A DNA stretch of 64,000 nt from Patiria pectinifera (taxonomy: Eukaryota > Echinodermata > Asteroidea > Valvatida > Asterinidae): assembly GCA_029964075.1 (NCBI GenBank), contig CM057142.1, positions 33,110,392 through 33,174,391 of the forward strand. Direction: 5' to 3'. The notes beneath the pieces were generated by a model. The model saw nothing but the letters and a program-made list of their open reading frames with translations, was not told the DNA's origin and searched no databases. The translations under genes and the position numbers were made by a program. Positions 12,545 to 24,959 of the stretch are shown here, in pieces (the first letter of the stretch is position 1; each line of letters opens with the position of its first letter).

Positions 12545-14105
12545 CTATCTGGGCTTCCAGTAGCCCAGGCCTCTGTTCTTGGGCCGGACGTACGCCTTGA
12601 TGGGCTCCTGGATGCCACCGCCGTCTGCACCTAGTCCCGTGCCAGGGACCCAGCCCATACCCTGAAGCATCTGGCAGCCTAGGTTGCTATCTGGAATAGG
12701 GATGGCGGCTCTGCCAACTTGACCTAATCATCCAACAGAAACAATACAACAGTCATAATATGTACAAATACAATAACTGTCTAACAACTCCGAACCAGGA
12801 CTCAGACTCGGAGCTTAGGACTCATCACTGGCGTATTTAAATGGAACAATTGGTTGGTTAAGATTGAGCAGAACTGGGAAGATTCATAGACGGAACGTGT
12901 GGAAATTGATGTGCGGTAATTCAATTTTTGTTTTTGGGGATTTGAGGAAATTCATGATGGCACGGACCTATTAGATATTGTGTGGAAGTTTCAAACCAAA
13001 ATTTTGCTCCGTTTTATTTGGATCTATTTAATTTCAGTAAAGGGCGCTTTGCTTTTGATTTTGTTGGGTCACATCACCAAATCTTTTGAGCTCAATTCTG
13101 TTTCAGAGAATTCAAAAAAATATGCAAATCCTCAACTAAGCTCTTGGAAGTACAGTTGCAGTACTCCTGCGCCCAAGCCTTTCATTGTGTGATATGACAG
13201 TGTGTGACACTGTTATGAAAAATATTCAATGATGTTATTTTTTGGAGCTGTGGGACAAAAAAGTAGGAAAAAGTTGGAATTTAAAAAAAAAATGTGGGAA
13301 AAGTAGGAGCAGGGAAAAAAACTAGAAAAAAATAAGAAAAGTAGGAATACTTGAAAGCCTGACATTGTGTTCCCACACCTTTTGGTATTCGTACATAGTT
13401 TGGAATATGCATAAGTATTTTCAAGGGAATGTACATGAAAATCGATTTCTGTGCTTTAAAAAATTTTCCCATGCATGAAGCTCATACTGAATGAACAGGT
13501 CACACTCCGTCAACTACATTTACCTTCTACGATGGTCGGGGGAGGGGTTTTCCGTCTCCGCTTCGCATCAACAAACTGAGGGCAGAGGGACTTCCTCGTT
13601 GGGTTGACTCCGTCTGAGGACAGAGACACCAAACCTAGGGCCTCCTCTATGTTGGGGTCCGCCATGGTAGAATTTCTGGTGGGAAGACAACATACAGCCA
13701 TGGTTTCAGTAAGGACAAAATTGAGTGAACAAAATTAAAAATAAAAATTAAATATAAAAATTTAATAAAAAATGGACGAACATTTCGTAGATAATGACTG
13801 CTAAATTAAAGTGTGTTGCCAAAAGATGGCATGCACAGATTTCACTTAATATCCCACAATTCCCCGTACACAGAACACTACGCAAAACACACAATTTTCA
13901 ATTTCCCCTTATTTGTACGAAAATCCAGTCTCTCAATTTTTTTTTCAAAACCTGGTTGTACCATGCCAGTATGCCTTCTAAACAACAAGTTCAGGGCTAA
14001 ATGTCATGGCCCAACTTGAAATTTAGATCCATCATTTTTCTGTACTAAGGCCAAAAAAAATATATATTCGGTCTCTGGTCAGACCAAAGTTCCTGAATTG
14101 ACGCG

Positions 14106-14140
<35 letters not shown>

Positions 14141-17100
14141 GGGCTTGGATTGTACAGATTTTGCTTTTTAATGTTCCTTTTGTACATCTCCATAATCCAT
14201 AATTTGCCTTCAGTTCATGGATCTAATGATCATTTGCAATTTCTAGGTCCTAAAATCAATTCCTTAGTGCTCTTTGGTGCGGCAATAGAGCAGGCTGCTG
14301 AGCTACTCATGAACTACCGGAACAGACATTAAAAAAAAAAGATTGATTAAAATCAACGCGCGTGCTGACCAGAGACCGACTTATTTTTTTTTTGGCCTAA
14401 CATATGCTAACAAAGAATTGTTTGTGCCGATGCTACAAGCGCAGAACTGTAGGCACAGAAATTTTCTGCTGTAATTAAGCAGGGGAGTTATCACTTATTG
14501 GCTGTTCTCAATCTTCAAAGGCCAAATTTGATCAGCCTTGGTTATCTGTAGGTTAAAAAAAATTGGCAGAAAAGTTCAAGTTTTTCAGTCAGTGTGGGGG
14601 AGCACCACGCTAGGGAAACGCCTGATGAGACCACTGGCTATTAAAGGAGAACAATAAATAAGTTATTATCCTACCTGGTTTTAATGAGGATCGGTGATCG
14701 CTTACACTGGGCACCTTCTGTTCTCATGTCCAGAGAGTACAGAGACGCAAGCTCTCCGAGTTGCGTCCGCTCCTTTTTCTTCATCGGTTGAAAGAGCAAT
14801 CTGCAGAGGACATTTGGAGAAAAACATAAATGCGATAAGTAAGCAAGACATGGAAATAGGATAAAGTTTAGGGTTGCACCATTTAAAGAATACCTTTTGT
14901 GAGTTTGAGAGGTTCTGAAAAAGAACTAGGGAGACTCTCGGTTGTACCCACTCTCGTCGAAACCTCGCAAACCTACAAAAGAGGTCGTTACGTGGTGCAA
15001 CCCTAAACTTTATCTTGTTGCTATCTTCATAATGCAAATTTTCCAATCATAAAACATGGATATCAAAAGTAAGACAAAGCTTAAAATTACTTACACTTAT
15101 TTGGAACTATAGCAGAATCCACGAACGCAAAAGGCCTCGATTTGGTTAATATAGGACTATTTGCATACCCTACCAAATTTTGATCAAAAATCCTACTTGG
15201 ATTTAAGGTCAAACTGGTACTGAACACCCCATGAAATCATTCTGTCTGGCTTGCTGTCATGTCGTGCATGTAGAAGAAATCAAGATATGTAGGCGATTTC
15301 CAGCGATCTGTCAATTGACTCATTTTTGGAAATAAAGAGTGCTATTGACGAAATTGTGTCAACTTGTTTCGTGATCAAAACTTTGTGCACAGTTTTTCAC
15401 TGCCATCTCAAAAAGTGTAATATCCACTGAGCTGAAACTTCAACAAGTTAGGTTTTAAACATTCTTCTTTGGAGTTTGAGTGGTGTTATTATTGGAAACG
15501 AAAACAAAGTGCATGAAAAGCAAATGATCCTATATGCCATTAAAATGTCTTGTTCAGTTTATTACTTACTCTTTTTCATGAGGGTTTTTAAGGAAGCCCA
15601 CTATCTTCTCATTAACAGTTGATAAGGAGGTTCTCTTGAGCCTCTGTAAGGAGAAATAAGATTTGCACAAAACTTTGAAGAGGGATCCATCCGAGAAAAA
15701 TAGCTCAGATTCAAATGCAGACCTAATGTTACAAAGCACGTTTCCAAGTAGCAAGACAGATGGGTCATAAGACAAACTTGTGGTCGATACTGACAAGAGT
15801 GGAAAAGCTACCTGCTACAATACTAAAAAAAACTTTGCATAAACAGACACCCCCCCCCCCAAAAAAAAAATGGGAATCAGTTTTCACATTCTTCACTTCT
15901 AAAGTCTAGTAACAAAGACTCGATTTGTGGGCCAAGCCACTCACCTTTTGCTCTTCAACATTTTTGATATTTTTCAATTTTTATGTTTGAATTTAACATA
16001 AAAAGCTACTTATTATTTTGATTTGGACGTTTTCAATCCTCTGAATATATACTTGACATCATCTGATGTCCCATTCAAAGTGAATTGGTTTTGTATTACA
16101 CAAAAATTAGTGAATTGCATTGCCTCATAGTGCCCCTCTTCATCAATATCGCTTTTTAATAGGTTTTAAAAATCAAAATTTAGGCTTTAAAAGTTTTCCC
16201 CGATGCCAAAATATAAGCATTTAAAGGTTTTTAGGATCAAAACCGTGCAAAGTTTTCGGAATAAGGTAGTAGAAATATAGCGAATTGCTTACTTCAAGTT
16301 CTCCACACTAGATGAAGTTACCATTTTCATGCAAACTGCCAAATTAAATTCTGAAAAACTTGTTTAAAAAATCTCAGAGGTAGGTCTATATTGACAACGT
16401 GGTTATATTAGAATTACATGTATGATAACCAAACTGTGGGTCAAATTAATTCTTACATTTTTTTTTTTTTTTTTAATGTATGGCAGAATAAAAATATAGG
16501 TTTGTATAGGTTATATTGTTGATGTAAAGTGAACCCTTTGAAAATGCCCCAAAAAATAAGAAAATAATTTTCTGACAAACATCTGGCGGGGTTTGTAAGT
16601 AGAAATAATAATTATTTATCAGAATTAATCAAGTTTACAGAAATTCTTAAATGTTAATTTGGAACTCCGCCAATTTGTGCCCAATTTCGGACGCCACGTT
16701 TTGAATTTATAGGCTCCCAAGTTGTAATATAGGTTTTTAAAGGTTTTAAAGATTTCTCAGTGAGGCCTGCAATTGAAAAACAAAATCTATGTTTCGCAGT
16801 GTAACTCAAAATTAGCATGGGGAGAGAACTTTAAGCCATGTGTATGCATTTGTCTGGCAACAGCAGGGCTGCGTCATGGGGCACTACAGCAATAAAACAT
16901 GTGGCTTCTACGTTTGAACACTGGGGCATATTTATACACTAATTGCAAGCGATTTTGTTCCATGTCTAGTCCAGTCACGTGGATTTACAAACACCAAAGC
17001 TCTGCCCTTTATGACTATTATTTTCGAAGTTGTTCTTACCTTGGTTTTGTGGATTCTTGGTCTGCAACCCCTGAGCTGGCCATCGTCCCCATTCTGAAGA

Positions 17101-20100
17101 CTCCTTAGCCGTGACTGATAATCTAAAAATTACATCAAAAGGTGTGAGAAATAATAAAGCAGTCTAAATAATATTCCAATGTTATCCCCGAATGGACCAT
17201 TTCTTCCTTTGGGAAATATGTTGCCAGTTGGAATGAGTACAATATGTGACTGCACAATAGACTCCATGCACTATTATGGAGCGCCGTGGTCAAACGTTTT
17301 TTAGCAGCAATTTCGTAATCCAAGTAATTAAAAAAAAAAAATTGCTTCACAGCCGTGATTAATGTCCCACATGTGTGCACAAAAATCCAATGTGTGGCAA
17401 ATTCGTATGACGAGTACCGTCAGGGCCAAACTTGGGACATGTATTATTGCATTAAAAAACCCCTGGCTCTTATGGCTAGGAACCATCCTCAATCCTGCAA
17501 AATCATCCAATTGCCACCATGTGAAAATTGGATACAGCCTCAATCCCCCAAAATCAGTTCTTGCATTTGTTCAGTGGAGGGATGACCACTGCCTCAATCC
17601 TTTTAAGATCCTCCAACAATACAATGAGGAATCACCAACGATATCCAGAAGCAGTACGGATGATAGCTAGTGTAATCTCGGCATAATTTATGCATGGCTA
17701 ACCATAAACAATGCAAGGTATAGCTTTAAAAGACACAATACATCCTCCAAAATCCACTGGTACAAAACTGGAATATGGCCTCAATCCTCCAAAAATCCTC
17801 CTAAACCACCTGGTTGATTTTGGAGGATTGAGGGTTAGGGTTAATGTTATACAAATATTGAGTGGCTCAGCGTGGAATGGGAGGAATATTATCGCAAGGT
17901 AAAATCTGGACTTTTCCATTTCACGAGGCGAAGCCGAGTGAACTGGAAAAGTCCAGATTTTACCGAGCGATAATATTCCTCCCATTTCACAATTTAAAGC
18001 CACTCAATATTTGTTTTATATAACTGACATATAGATCCTTGTCATTTGATATATTTGAACTTTTTTTCAATACAAAACTGGAGGAAAATGTATTTCTCTC
18101 TTCCAAACCACCCTTTCACGAAAATGTTTGAACCAAACGCTGTAGTGCTGGCTCTTTGGAGCAATACGCGCTACGCGCAACGCTTAACGCGCACCCCAGC
18201 ATGCATTTGCACATAAATACCGCGTCATGATCGTAACTGTTCAATAGTATTTCCCATTCCCCATGGGCAGATAGTACTTTTTGAGCCGCGGCATGAATGG
18301 GAGCAATAACGAATGTCACGTGATGCGAGTTCCACCAATCAAATGACAAGGATCTGTATGTCGGTTATATAAATTAGTCTATTCCACACGTGCATGACAT
18401 GTGTGCACATACTGTACATGTATTGACCATGAGAGTAAGCTACCCAAAACATGATTTCTTTAACAGGATGTATTTGGATGGATGTGGTTGGTGGGAGCTG
18501 ACTTACTTCTCTGAGAGGTTCTGGACAGCAGAGGGAACGTTCCGTTCAGGATACTGCTAAACCTGTCATCCTCCTTGGTCCGCGATGAGGACTTCTTCTC
18601 CCACCAGGGAATAATGCCTGGGATGCTGCCAAAGGCCTCAGGCTCCTGGAAGAAGTCACTCTGCTCGTCATCACCTGAAAGGAATGCAATGCAAGGGGCA
18701 TTGTGGATTTGGTTATTCAATTAAAGGGAATATACATCATTTGCTTTTGCTGTAATTTTCAGAAATGGATGGAATTGGGGGGTTGGAAATATATAGCAAA
18801 TATAGTTACACTGACTTTTTTGAGGTTTTGGGTTCAAATGAAAAAAAAAAAAAAAAAAAAATCATTTTTCCCAGAAGTCTGTTCCCTCCTCATGAGAAAC
18901 AGAGCACTTAAATACATTTGGAATTGTAAGGTCGAGAACCAGTCCAGTCAAGCTGGCTCGCATCTGCTCATAGGTTTGTAATCATTGCAAACAAGGTCGA
19001 AACAAGTCAGGGGCCAGTATTTGAAAAAAGTTTCAGAACGCTGATCGGCCCGACAAGCGTTGGTTGATGATACAAAAAATACACTTTTTCTTGAAATGAC
19101 AGTACCACAGGTGCCATGATTTTACAGGATGCTTTACACTGTCATTCACTAACAGTCACTAACAGTCCAGCAAAATATTTTGGTAATTTTCCCTTTAACC
19201 TCCAGCAGCCGATTTCACGAAACAGTATTAAAGTTACTTATGCCATGTGTAGGACTTGCCCAACAAATTTGTGGCGCAGCTGCTCAATAAACGTACAGAT
19301 CGATTTTAGGAAACTTGGCATAGCTGTGCAACATTTTAAATAATGTGAACGTTTTGGACGAGGAAATAAACATCATTTACAAAATCTGTTTTTGAATATT
19401 GTTTGAAGTCATTCTTAACCCTAACTCCCTAGGCATTTTTTGCTAGGATGCAACCTCAATCCTGCAAAATCCTCCATTATTTCTTGAATGTGGTCCTTGG
19501 AGGGGTGACCACTGCCTCAATCCTGCAAAATCCTCCAGCTTTGACTGTCAATATGTCGTCAGAGGCAGTGACAACATGGAGCAGTGCGGAGGATTTGAAG
19601 TAAAATCAAGGACTAAATTTATGCATGGCTGAGCATAAACAACACAAGGTCCGGCCCAAGACCTTGACAATGTGCGTCATCTGAAATCAGCAACGCACTT
19701 TTGCCTTGTAACCTCAATCCTGCAAATTCCTCCAACTGCAAAAAGGATTTTGTAGGATTTGGGATGGTTAGGGTTAATATTACTTGAATGGCAAATAACG
19801 GGTTACCAAGGTAACACGGACGGAAAAAATACTCACACTTACCCTCACGACCCTCATCGTTGGTGTATAACGCACACTCGTCATCGCTGCTGGTTATACT
19901 ATCATCGGAATCACAGCTGCTGAAAATTAGAACAGTATAAAACTTCTCTTTATAATTCCATCTGATGTATTATCTCTGGCTATTCCAATGCAAAGGTGTG
20001 AATTTCCAAAGTTGAAATATTTTGGTCATGTAAAAAAAAAAGCGAAAAAAAACACGCACCTCCTAGTTAAGACTCTACATTTCAATGCACAAATAAAGAA

Positions 20101-21461
20101 GAAATCTATAGACTAATTCGGCGAGAGCCATTTTTTGTGGTGGCACCAGGTTTGTGAGAGTCTCGCTCAGGTAATTACGCACGCACTTCATGATCCTTCG
20201 ATCAATAGGGCTATAAAAATGCTGCGTGTCTTGTCTTTAAGATCGCGTGCGGCATGCACGCGGGCGTCCACCACCGCAAAACTGGCTTCTAATTTTGTTC
20301 GGCGAATTGCACTATAGAAAAATAATGACTTTTTTTCAGTTGCATCCCACACAATTTCATCTCATTTTGCAAGAACATGTCACAGATCAACACAGTTGAA
20401 GTTCTTTTTCAGTATAGTGCATCCGAGGGCAAAAAAGGGCTTTAACAGATCAACAAGAAACAGACTTGTTTCTCTTTGAAACCAGTCTTTGAAAGAAGTG
20501 TGTAACGTAATGGTACAAAGGAGGAGCTGAAATAACACCTGCCAACAAAACATTGCACATGTGCACACCTATCTTTGGACGTTGTCGCATCCATTGTAAC
20601 GTCGCTCTCATTGCTGGTGCATTCCATTTCTCGTCCGATGGTCTTCTCGCTGGCCCCATCACTCCCCGATAGTTTCCGTCCCGTCCCGGACGAGGTGTCC
20701 GGGAGAGATACGGGGCTTTCGGAGGACACCCTCCTGTGTGCTACACTGCTGTCTGAGTTGGTGGCAAGATCAATTTGGCTTGGGCTCTGTGGGCCAGAAT
20801 CAGACTTCCATTGTCTCCCCGGCTGACTTTTATGACAACCAGCGCCGGCTCGTTTTTTAAGTTTGACGCCGAGGATGTCAAACCCGAATTTCCCCCCATC
20901 GATGTGGGGAGCATTCTCTGAGTTGTCCGATGGGTAGTTGTTCTTGGACCTCTTGAGCTTGTGCTTCTTGCGGCCAGTCTCCGGCAGGAAATCGGCGCCG
21001 CAGGAAAACTTGATTTTGGACGGCGGGCAGCCGCCGCCGGACGCAATCATGGGGTCGACAACCATCCTCTTGAAGCGTTTCTTCCGACGGAGGGTCTGTT
21101 TGGGCAGGACGTGGCTCTCCGTGACCGAGTCGGACTCGCCGTAGAGGTTACTGGAGGATGTCACGTTGAGAGAGGAGAGCCTTCGCATCATGAGTGTGTC
21201 TTCCGAGGCCGAATCAGTCTGGCAGGCCACGTTCTCCATGTAATCCTTCTGGGCCTCATCAAGGCTGGTGTCGGAACCCTCGCTGAGCTTCACTGTGTGC
21301 TCCCAGGCCGGGTTGCAGTCCATCCGGCGCTTTCGGCCCCGGCGTTTGCGGGCCTGGCGCTTGAAAAACTTTGGGCTACTCATGGCGGACGTCGGCAGGT
21401 CTTTTTGTACTTCAGCAAAAGTGGAGGGATATTGTAGTGTACCAGCTAGAGTTTCTGCCAT
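12545..21461 (-). CDS. GPATCH2: G-patch domain-containing protein 2, 8 coding exons
   Basis: Exons in transcript order: 21461-20569, 19919-19843, 18674-18507, 17122-17040, 15643-15570, 14800-14675, 13675-13524, 12723-12545. All junctions are GT-AG with matching phases; the product is 583 residues (human 528). The basic block KRQARKRRGRKRR (residues 34-46) and the following SEGSDTSLDE match human closely, as do YTNDEGREGDDEQSD, IPWWEK and SILNGTFPLL. The last exon holds the G-patch (about 536-583), with LGCQMLQGMGWVPGTGLG. Family members are nuclear, and G-patches activate DEAH-box helicases such as DHX15. Residues from the exons at 15643 and 14800 look like an R3H domain (see findings). The Met at 21461 is preceded in frame by TAA and by an acceptor near 21482, so a non-coding first exon probably lies near 25.0 kb, beside SPATA17. 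The acceptor chosen for the 17122 exon is the least certain point. Confidence 0.93.
14046..14400. mobile_element. PIF/Harbinger-type MITE in GPATCH2 intron
   Basis: TAA+GGCC...GGCC+TAA; the termini carry an inverted TCGGTCTCTGGTCAG. The 3-bp TAA duplication is typical of PIF/Harbinger. A T-run lies at 14108-14137. Confidence 0.8.
15165..15543. mobile_element. MITE family K2, copy in GPATCH2 intron
   Basis: Ends ATGATCCTATATGCCA+TTAA at 15540-15543, about 27 bp from the exon at 15570. The left terminus is decayed. Confidence 0.7.
17440..17843. repeat. TCCTCCAAAATCC repeat with TTAACCCTAA terminus
   Basis: Repeats of CCTCAATCCTCCAAAATCC-like text end in GAGGGTTAGGGTTAA. The same family is at 19415-19776 and 53803-53930. 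Confidence 0.55.
17855..18376. mobile_element. MITE with flanking 156-bp palindrome
   Basis: 17855-18010 is a palindrome with loop GAGGCGAAGCCGAGTG. Just beyond it, 18014-18047 and 18335-18375 are inverted copies of text containing GATCCTTGTCATTTGAT. A relative with the mirror layout lies at 39355-39920. It sits in GPATCH2 intron. Confidence 0.65.
18721..19198. mobile_element. MITE family K1, copy 2
   Basis: TTAA+AGGGAATATACATCATTTGC to TTTTCCC+TTTAA. It lies 47 bp upstream of the GPATCH2 exon at 18674 and includes an A-run at 18840-18860. Confidence 0.85.
19415..19776. mobile_element. MITE with TTAACCCTAAC termini
   Basis: Begins TTAACCCTAACTCC, ends GGTTAGGGTTAA; inside are repeats of CCTCAATCCTGCAAAATCCT. 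The TTAA may be the target duplication. It lies in GPATCH2 intron. Confidence 0.65.
20106..20318. mobile_element. Short MITE (199 bp) with 7-bp duplication
   Basis: The body 20113-20311 lies between CTATAGA repeats (20106-20112, 20312-20318). Ends are CTAATTCGGCGAG and the rc of an AATTCGCCGAA text, with CCACCACC inward on the right and GTGGTGG on the left. Confidence 0.6.
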
Positions 21462-21638
21462 ACCAAGTTAACTCAAGTCACTGAAAACAAAAAAATATGG
21501 GTAGTTATTAGGTATTCACATTAAGTGTGACATAGAAACTGCATATCTGAATATAAGTTACTGTGAAGTGAAGGGCCTCATTCCTATATGAGGACAAAAA
21601 TCCAATATAAGTTATTAACTTGTTGATGAACACAAACG

Positions 21639-21980
21639 TTAGGCCAAAAAAAAAAGTCTCCGGTTTCTGGTATGCGCGCGCGTCGCCGTAGCCATGCGCG
21701 TCGGCAAAATGAAAAAGGTTTTTTTTCAATGAAATATGATGTCTCAAAACCGCCAAACTCACTGGTTTGACTGGAATCCTGCTGCTGCACAATTTTAACG
21801 TGTTTTTAGATGGGGTTATGATCGAGAATAAGCTTTATGTGGCCTCTCTGGTCTCCCATAATATTTGCACTAAGTTTAGCCGGGCACCATTTGCAGTCAT
21901 CAACCGACATTTGAAGCAAAAAAAACAGGTAAAAAAAAAAGCCGCGTCGCCGCACCACTTTTTGGGCAAGCCATGCCATG
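21639..21980. mobile_element. Harbinger-type element, truncated copy
   Basis: TTA+GGCC followed by AGTCTCCGGTTTCTGGTATG; closely matches 31226-31639 in SPATA17 intron 3 but lacks the right terminus. Confidence 0.7.
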
Positions 21981-22820
21981 CGAATCAACAAGGTTTTACA
22001 CTTTCACGGTGCATTGTGCTGATCACCATCTTTATTTTCATGTTGTCTTCTTAAATCCTTTTTCAAAAATTAAAACCTGCCTTCCGTCCACAGAATTCTT
22101 CTTGGTTTTATTTTAAATGTCATCGCTAACTAGTTGGAGTAGGGAGTTCAGCACTTTTTGGATTTTTTTTTACAACCCTATAAAATTTGGTATCGCTGAA
22201 AAGAGACTCACACGACAAAATCAATAACATTTAAATCATTTTCATATGAGCTTGCGTTTCGGAGATCAAAGTGTTTAATATCATAGGAATCCTTAAAAAA
22301 TAAACAACAGTTTGATTTTTGAATCACCTTTTTATCTCTCATTACAAAAAAGTAATTTTTTTTTCCTAACGCACGATTATCCAACATGTACGAGCCTTGT
22401 CTGGGCCTACACACCGCGATGTGACCACACAGCCCTCCGTAACACATGGGTAAAAAACTTTCCATTGATGCTACACACAATGCAGCAACTAGGAACATGT
22501 ACGTATACGCCTAATTGCGTTGCTACATGCCAAACTAAAATAGGCATGCCGATACAAACTCCCGTGTCGCCTTTTCTCGCCATTGTTAAGCAGCCATTTT
22601 TTATGTCATTCTTAACTAAAAAAAATCCATATTTTGCATTAATAATGGTTTGATCGTGTATCAAACTCCTTTATTGTTAAAATCCATTATTTTCCTGACA
22701 ACTTGAGCAGAACATTTACCTGATTTTTGGTGTAAGTTCAACGGAATCTATCAATGGTGTAGCCCCACCCATATGCACCAAATAAGGTATCACTATCAAT
22801 GGATATTCTGCATGACAGGG

Positions 22821-23989
22821 TCTTTTAAAGGGAAATGGGTCAACTCGTACCCAGGTTAACTCGTACCCGAGTCAACTCGTACCCCAAAATTGACACCCAA
22901 GTCAAGTCGTACCCGAGTTGAGTCGTACCCGAGTCAAGTCGTACCCCAGTCAACTCGTACCCGAGTCAAGTCGTACCCGAGTTGACTCGTACCCGAGTCA
23001 ACTCGTACCCGCAGCTCAAAATAGTTGCCTGTTTTCGAAAAGAAAATCAGTGAAACGAACGGAAGATCGGAGGGATATGGCCAGTTGTAATTGTCCGTGC
23101 ACGGTGACATCGTTTGTGCCGAGCCTGTGCGCGCACTCGCTGGTCCACGTGGTCGTCCCGTGCCGCACAGTGACATCGTTTTTGCCGGGCCTGTGCGCGC
23201 ACTCATCGGCCAACGTGGTTATACCGTGCACGGTGATATCGTTTTTGCCGAGCCTGTGCGCACACTCGCCGGTCAAAGTGGTTATGCGTGCACGGTGTTT
23301 TTGCCGTCGCGTAGTTAGTGTCGGAACCTTCGCCGTTTTTCAAAGGCATTAGGCCTTGGTGTAAGTTGTAGTTGTACATATTTAATACGGGGCTAATTTT
23401 CATACTTCAAATAAATGTTCTACCCAAAGTATGCATGCTTTTATCAATTTATTTAATTTTTATATTACAGATGATCCTGTGGTTTTCCGATGAACCATTT
23501 TCTGCTGCTCAAACCGATCGATCGGATGGTCTGTCACACAGTTCATGATGAATCGAATCGGATGTCAAGTTTCGAGGACGAAACCCGATTAGCTCAGTTT
23601 TGTTTAAGATAATAAAACTTTCTCTTGCACTTGAATTACAATTTGCTAATGTCAAACAATCTTTCACACCCAAGGATCAACTAACAAATTGGTCCCCTAT
23701 TTCTGGCGGCGTAACTATTTCTCAGTCGCCGTTTTTTGAGGGTAAAATCGGAAGTTTTGTTAACCATCCATCCGTACTTCCAAACTAAAAAAGGAGGGGA
23801 GTACGAGTTGACCTGGGTGCGAGTTGACCCGGGTACGAGTTGACTCGGGTACGAGTTAACCTGGGTACGAGTTAACTCGGGTACGAGTTAACTTGGGTAC
23901 GAGTTGACTCGGGTACGAGTTGACTCGAGTACGACTTGACTTGGGTACGAGTTAACTCGGGTACGAGTTGACCCAAAATCTTTTAAAGG
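22821..23989. mobile_element. Element with inverted 16-bp tandem-repeat ends, 11-bp duplication
   Basis: The body 22832-23978 lies between TCTTTTAAAGG at 22821-22831 and 23979-23989. The left end is about 10 units of a 16-bp repeat (GTCAACTCGTACCCGA type, 22840-23011); the right end has the same array inverted (23799-23972). The middle holds a 63 to 66-bp tandem repeat at 23095-23310 (about 3.4 units, core TGACATCGTTTTTGCCG). No transposase. The long duplication suggests a Mutator-like mover. A relative is at 55118-56372. Confidence 0.8.
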
Positions 23990-24959
23990 TCATAAATAAG
24001 TCAAAGGAGAAAGGCCATATAACTTAGGCACTTTTTTTAAAGTAAGATGGCCGCTCCCTATGGCAGCTCACAAAAACATTATCCGAAGACTTCGGTGAAG
24101 TATGTCAAATTCGAAAGTAAATTTCACATTGTTAAACTTAGCAGCCATCTGGTACCATAAATATTACTTTTTTTATCCATCATTTTAAAAAAATCCTCCA
24201 ATCCTCAGAAATCATATTAACATTGTTTAAAGTCGAATTTAAGCAACAGGAACTATTTTAAAAATGACGCAAAATTTTCAGCCATATTTCACATGCTTTA
24301 CATTACATTCGTCGTGTTTATGTTTTTACACTGAACTCACTAGTTTGAGAGCAATAACCTAAATGTGGAGTCATTCTCTACAGGAATGGGGCCCATAATT
24401 ACGTAATATGAAGTCTATCCCCCTCCCCACGAGCCCTTCCCCTAACGAACTGTACCCCCACGAATTCATTTTCTCCCCCACCCCCGCCCTGCGCCGCCCC
24501 AACCTTGTTTGCGTTTTTCACCGTAAAGCGTCTACAGCTAGGGCCAGCTTATATCATCGTTATTTGGTTCAAACTTTTATAATCAACGAGAACACATTGA
24601 AAAGAAAATCTCACCAGTTTAGCTGGCACGATCTTGGATCGTTAAAGGTCTAAAGTTGCATGCAAAAACTGAAGAGAAAGACAGTCTTGACGGCCGAGAC
24701 CTGAGACCGAGTCGAGTCTGCACATGTTATGTCATTTGCACTGGTAATCATTGAAAAACAATATTCAAATCGAATAGAAGTAGCATGGTACCAGTGAAGA
24801 TTAGCATTTTCGCAATATAGTTCGCGCCCACATGATTAATGAAAATTGTTCAATTTCCCACAAATTACTGAGAAAAAAATTCAGCCAAATAACAAGTAGA
24901 ACTTTAATTAAGAATAATAAAATACCAACAACCGAAAATAATTACTACTTTTGCCCGAA

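Noticed and set aside
17820-17843. Telomere-like GGTTAGGGTTAA
   Set aside because: Only two units, and it recurs as the terminus of a MITE family.
20442-20568. C-terminal 42 codons of the long GPATCH2 frame beyond 20569
   Set aside because: A GT donor at 20568 splices in phase to the exon at 19919, and the downstream text matches GPATCH2; the read-through tail is intronic.
22918-23352. A 144-codon gene between the tandem arrays
   Set aside because: Made of tandem-repeat text on both strands with equal openness; no family resemblance.
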